64,000 nucleotides of DNA from Archivesica marissinica (Eukaryota > Mollusca > Bivalvia > Venerida > Vesicomyidae). Below the pieces are notes generated by a model, which saw only the letters and a list, made by a program, of their open reading frames with translations, did no database searches and was not told the DNA's origin. The position numbers and the translations under genes are program-made. Below are positions 61,924-64,000 of the stretch, piece after piece. The stretch is from assembly GCA_014843695.1 (NCBI GenBank), contig CM026387.1:74427791-74491790 (forward strand), in the 5' to 3' direction. Each line of letters starts with the position of its first letter. The stretch's first letter is position 1.

Positions 61924-62173
61924 TTAATTTAAGTTTATTTAACGTCGCTACCGGTTTCCCATTTGAGCGACGGGCAGTTTACCTAACAACACCTTTCCTG
62001 GGCAGGCTCCAGCGGTTAACCAGTACTTGGTGCACCAACCTCCGTAAGAAACTGCCAACTTTTTCATATAAATGAGACACGGTCTGAGCGGGGTTCGAAC
62101 CCGTGACCATCAGAGATGATAGGTTACAGTGGTATACAAGTCAGCGACCTTAAACACTCGACGACGGAGGCGG
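61924..62173 (-). mobile_element. Chimeric SINE: family D head with family A tail
   Basis: 62173-61970 is family D (tRNA-like head GCCTCCGTCGTCGAGTGTTT on the minus strand and the GGTTCGAACCCC B-box). At 61969 it switches to the family A tail, whose complement reads AACGTCGCTACCGGTTT then CCCATTTGAGCGAC. The usual D end (TTTTACGCCTGCATCAGCAC) is absent. Confidence 0.75.
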
Positions 62174-62582
62174 CAAAGAGGTTACTGAAAGCTTATCAAA
62201 CATTTATGAGGGAGTTACTGCCCCTATATTTATTATTGCATTTATGAGTTGTATGGACGGACGGATGAACGAACACATACTGGGAGAACTGCGTGCTATT
62301 GAAAGGTAGTAATCTAAAGTCAACGCTTCCCAAAGAAAATACAGGAATGACGGTGACATAAATTTCAAAAGTTGTGTCATACTTAGGTAATAATAGTTGT
62401 CTTGCCGTTTTTTATCGGCGAATAAAACAATGTTTGGATTTATTATGCGTAGGAATTAACCATTCTAACATGACGCAATATAATGCTATGAACGACTAAA
62501 TGTGTGTGTTATTTTGTCGGCGTTCCGCCTAACAACAACATCATTAATTGTAATGCTAATTGACAATATTGACCGACCAGAA
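62174..62582. other. Sequence upstream of the receptor TM5 exon
   Basis: No TM1-4 exon recognised on the minus strand and no repeat. The preceding exon probably lies beyond the window. Confidence 0.35.
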
Positions 62583-63124
62583 TGTATTAATATTTCATTC
62601 ATACAATAATAAACATATGTATTAATAGTTCATTCATACAATAATAAACATTATGTATTAATAGTTCATTCATACAATAATAAACATATGTATTAATAGT
62701 TCATTCATACAATAATAAACATTATGTATTAATAGTTCATTCATACAATAATAAACATATGTATTAATAGTTCATTCATACAATAATAAAGATATGCATT
62801 AATAGTTCATTCATACAATAATAAACATATGTATTAATAGTTCAGTCATACAATAATAAACATATGTATTAATAGTTCAGTCATACAATAATAAACATAT
62901 GTATTAATAGTTCAGTCATACAATAATAAACATATGTATTAATAGTTCAGTCATACAATAATAAACATATGTATTAATAGTTCATTCATACAATAATAAA
63001 CATATGTATTAATAGTTCAGTCATACAATAATAAACATATGTATTAATAGTTCATTCATACAATAATAAACATATGTATTAATAGTTCAGTCATACAATA
63101 ATAAACATATGTATTAATAGTTCA
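62583..63124. repeat. Minisatellite, 34-35-bp unit
   Basis: About 16 units of ATGTATTAATAGTTCATTCA plus TACAATAATAAACAT, with a TTCATTC/TTCAGTC variant. Runs into the terminal gap. Confidence 0.97.
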
Positions 63125-64000
63125 NNNNNNNNNNNNNNNNNNNNNNNNNNNNNNNNNNNNNNNNNNNNNNNNNNNNNNNNNNNNNNNNNNNNNNNNNNNN
63201 NNNNNNNNNNNNNNNNNNNNNNNNNNNNNNNNNNNNNNNNNNNNNNNNNNNNNNNNNNNNNNNNNNNNNNNNNNNNNNNNNNNNNNNNNNNNNNNNNNNN
63301 NNNNNNNNNNNNNNNNNNNNNNNNNNNNNNNNNNNNNNNNNNNNNNNNNNNNNNNNNNNNNNNNNNNNNNNNNNNNNNNNNNNNNNNNNNNNNNNNNNNN
63401 NNNNNNNNNNNNNNNNNNNNNNNNNNNNNNNNNNNNNNNNNNNNNNNNNNNNNNNNNNNNNNNNNNNNNNNNNNNNNNNNNNNNNNNNNNNNNNNNNNNN
63501 NNNNNNNNNNNNNNNNNNNNNNNNNNNNNNNNNNNNNNNNNNNNNNNNNNNNNNNNNNNNNNNNNNNNNNNNNNNNNNNNNNNNNNNNNNNNNNNNNNNN
63601 NNNNNNNNNNNNNNNNNNNNNNNNNNNNNNNNNNNNNNNNNNNNNNNNNNNNNNNNNNNNNNNNNNNNNNNNNNNNNNNNNNNNNNNNNNNNNNNNNNNN
63701 NNNNNNNNNNNNNNNNNNNNNNNNNNNNNNNNNNNNNNNNNNNNNNNNNNNNNNNNNNNNNNNNNNNNNNNNNNNNNNNNNNNNNNNNNNNNNNNNNNNN
63801 NNNNNNNNNNNNNNNNNNNNNNNNNNNNNNNNNNNNNNNNNNNNNNNNNNNNNNNNNNNNNNNNNNNNNNNNNNNNNNNNNNNNNNNNNNNNNNNNNNNN
63901 NNNNNNNNNNNNNNNNNNNNNNNNNNNNNNNNNNNNNNNNNNNNNNNNNNNNNNNNNNNNNNNNNNNNNNNNNNNNNNNNNNNNNNNNNNNNNNNNNNNN
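63125..64000. other. Assembly gap to the window end
   Basis: All N from 63125. It follows directly on a tandem array, so the array probably caused the break. Confidence 0.98.

Overview
The window looks like animal nuclear DNA, most likely from a mollusc and plausibly a bivalve. The phylum is inferred from several tRNA-derived SINE families, many short TIR elements and an extreme minisatellite load, not from a marker gene. There are no bacterial features. About two thirds of the 62.1 kb of called bases is tandem array. There are two runs of N: 35924-36923 (exactly 1,000, probably a fixed-size scaffold gap) and 63125 to the end.

I could rebuild two genes, both on the minus strand, by reading exons with matching splice sites and phases. 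(1) Positions 23009 down to 3837 hold the C-terminal half of an ARMC2 orthologue, an armadillo-repeat protein needed for ciliary and flagellar axoneme assembly. It has nine exons, 1,329 coding nt and 442 residues, and the phase is consistent at all eight junctions. The N-terminal exons, expected above 23.0 kb, are not seen. (2) Positions 61838 down to about 42.7 kb hold the 3' part of an adhesion-family (class B2) G-protein-coupled receptor. It runs from TM5 through TM6 and TM7 to the cytoplasmic tail in five exons, one of them a 42-nt micro-exon. The tail exon carries an in-frame array of 11 copies of a six-residue serine-rich repeat. Both genes are transcribed in the same direction, with the receptor upstream.

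Layout: 1-3.8 kb, arrays and SINEs at and beyond the ARMC2 3' end. 3.8-23.0 kb, ARMC2 exons and introns with 47/55-, 26-, 42-, 35-, 55-, 32- and 57-bp arrays, SINEs and MITEs. 23.6-35.9 kb, a giant 27-bp array. Then the gap. 36.9-42.0 kb, a 32-bp array. 42.5-61.8 kb, the receptor with GATAC-type, 56-, 42/45-, 31-, 29-, 34-, 39- and 34-36-bp arrays in its introns. 61.9-63.1 kb, a chimeric SINE and a 35-bp array.

The main point of interest is how the arrays sit relative to the exons. Several lie at the acceptor (3') end of introns. In two cases the repeat unit contains a copy of the splice acceptor plus the first bases of the exon, so the intron carries dozens (receptor TM6 exon) or a few (ARMC2) decoy acceptors. 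In the receptor the unit is 39 bp and leaves the frame open; in ARMC2 a decoy leads to a stop within about ten codons. The many very long open frames inside the arrays, on both strands, result from units divisible by three or free of stops, and I do not call them genes.
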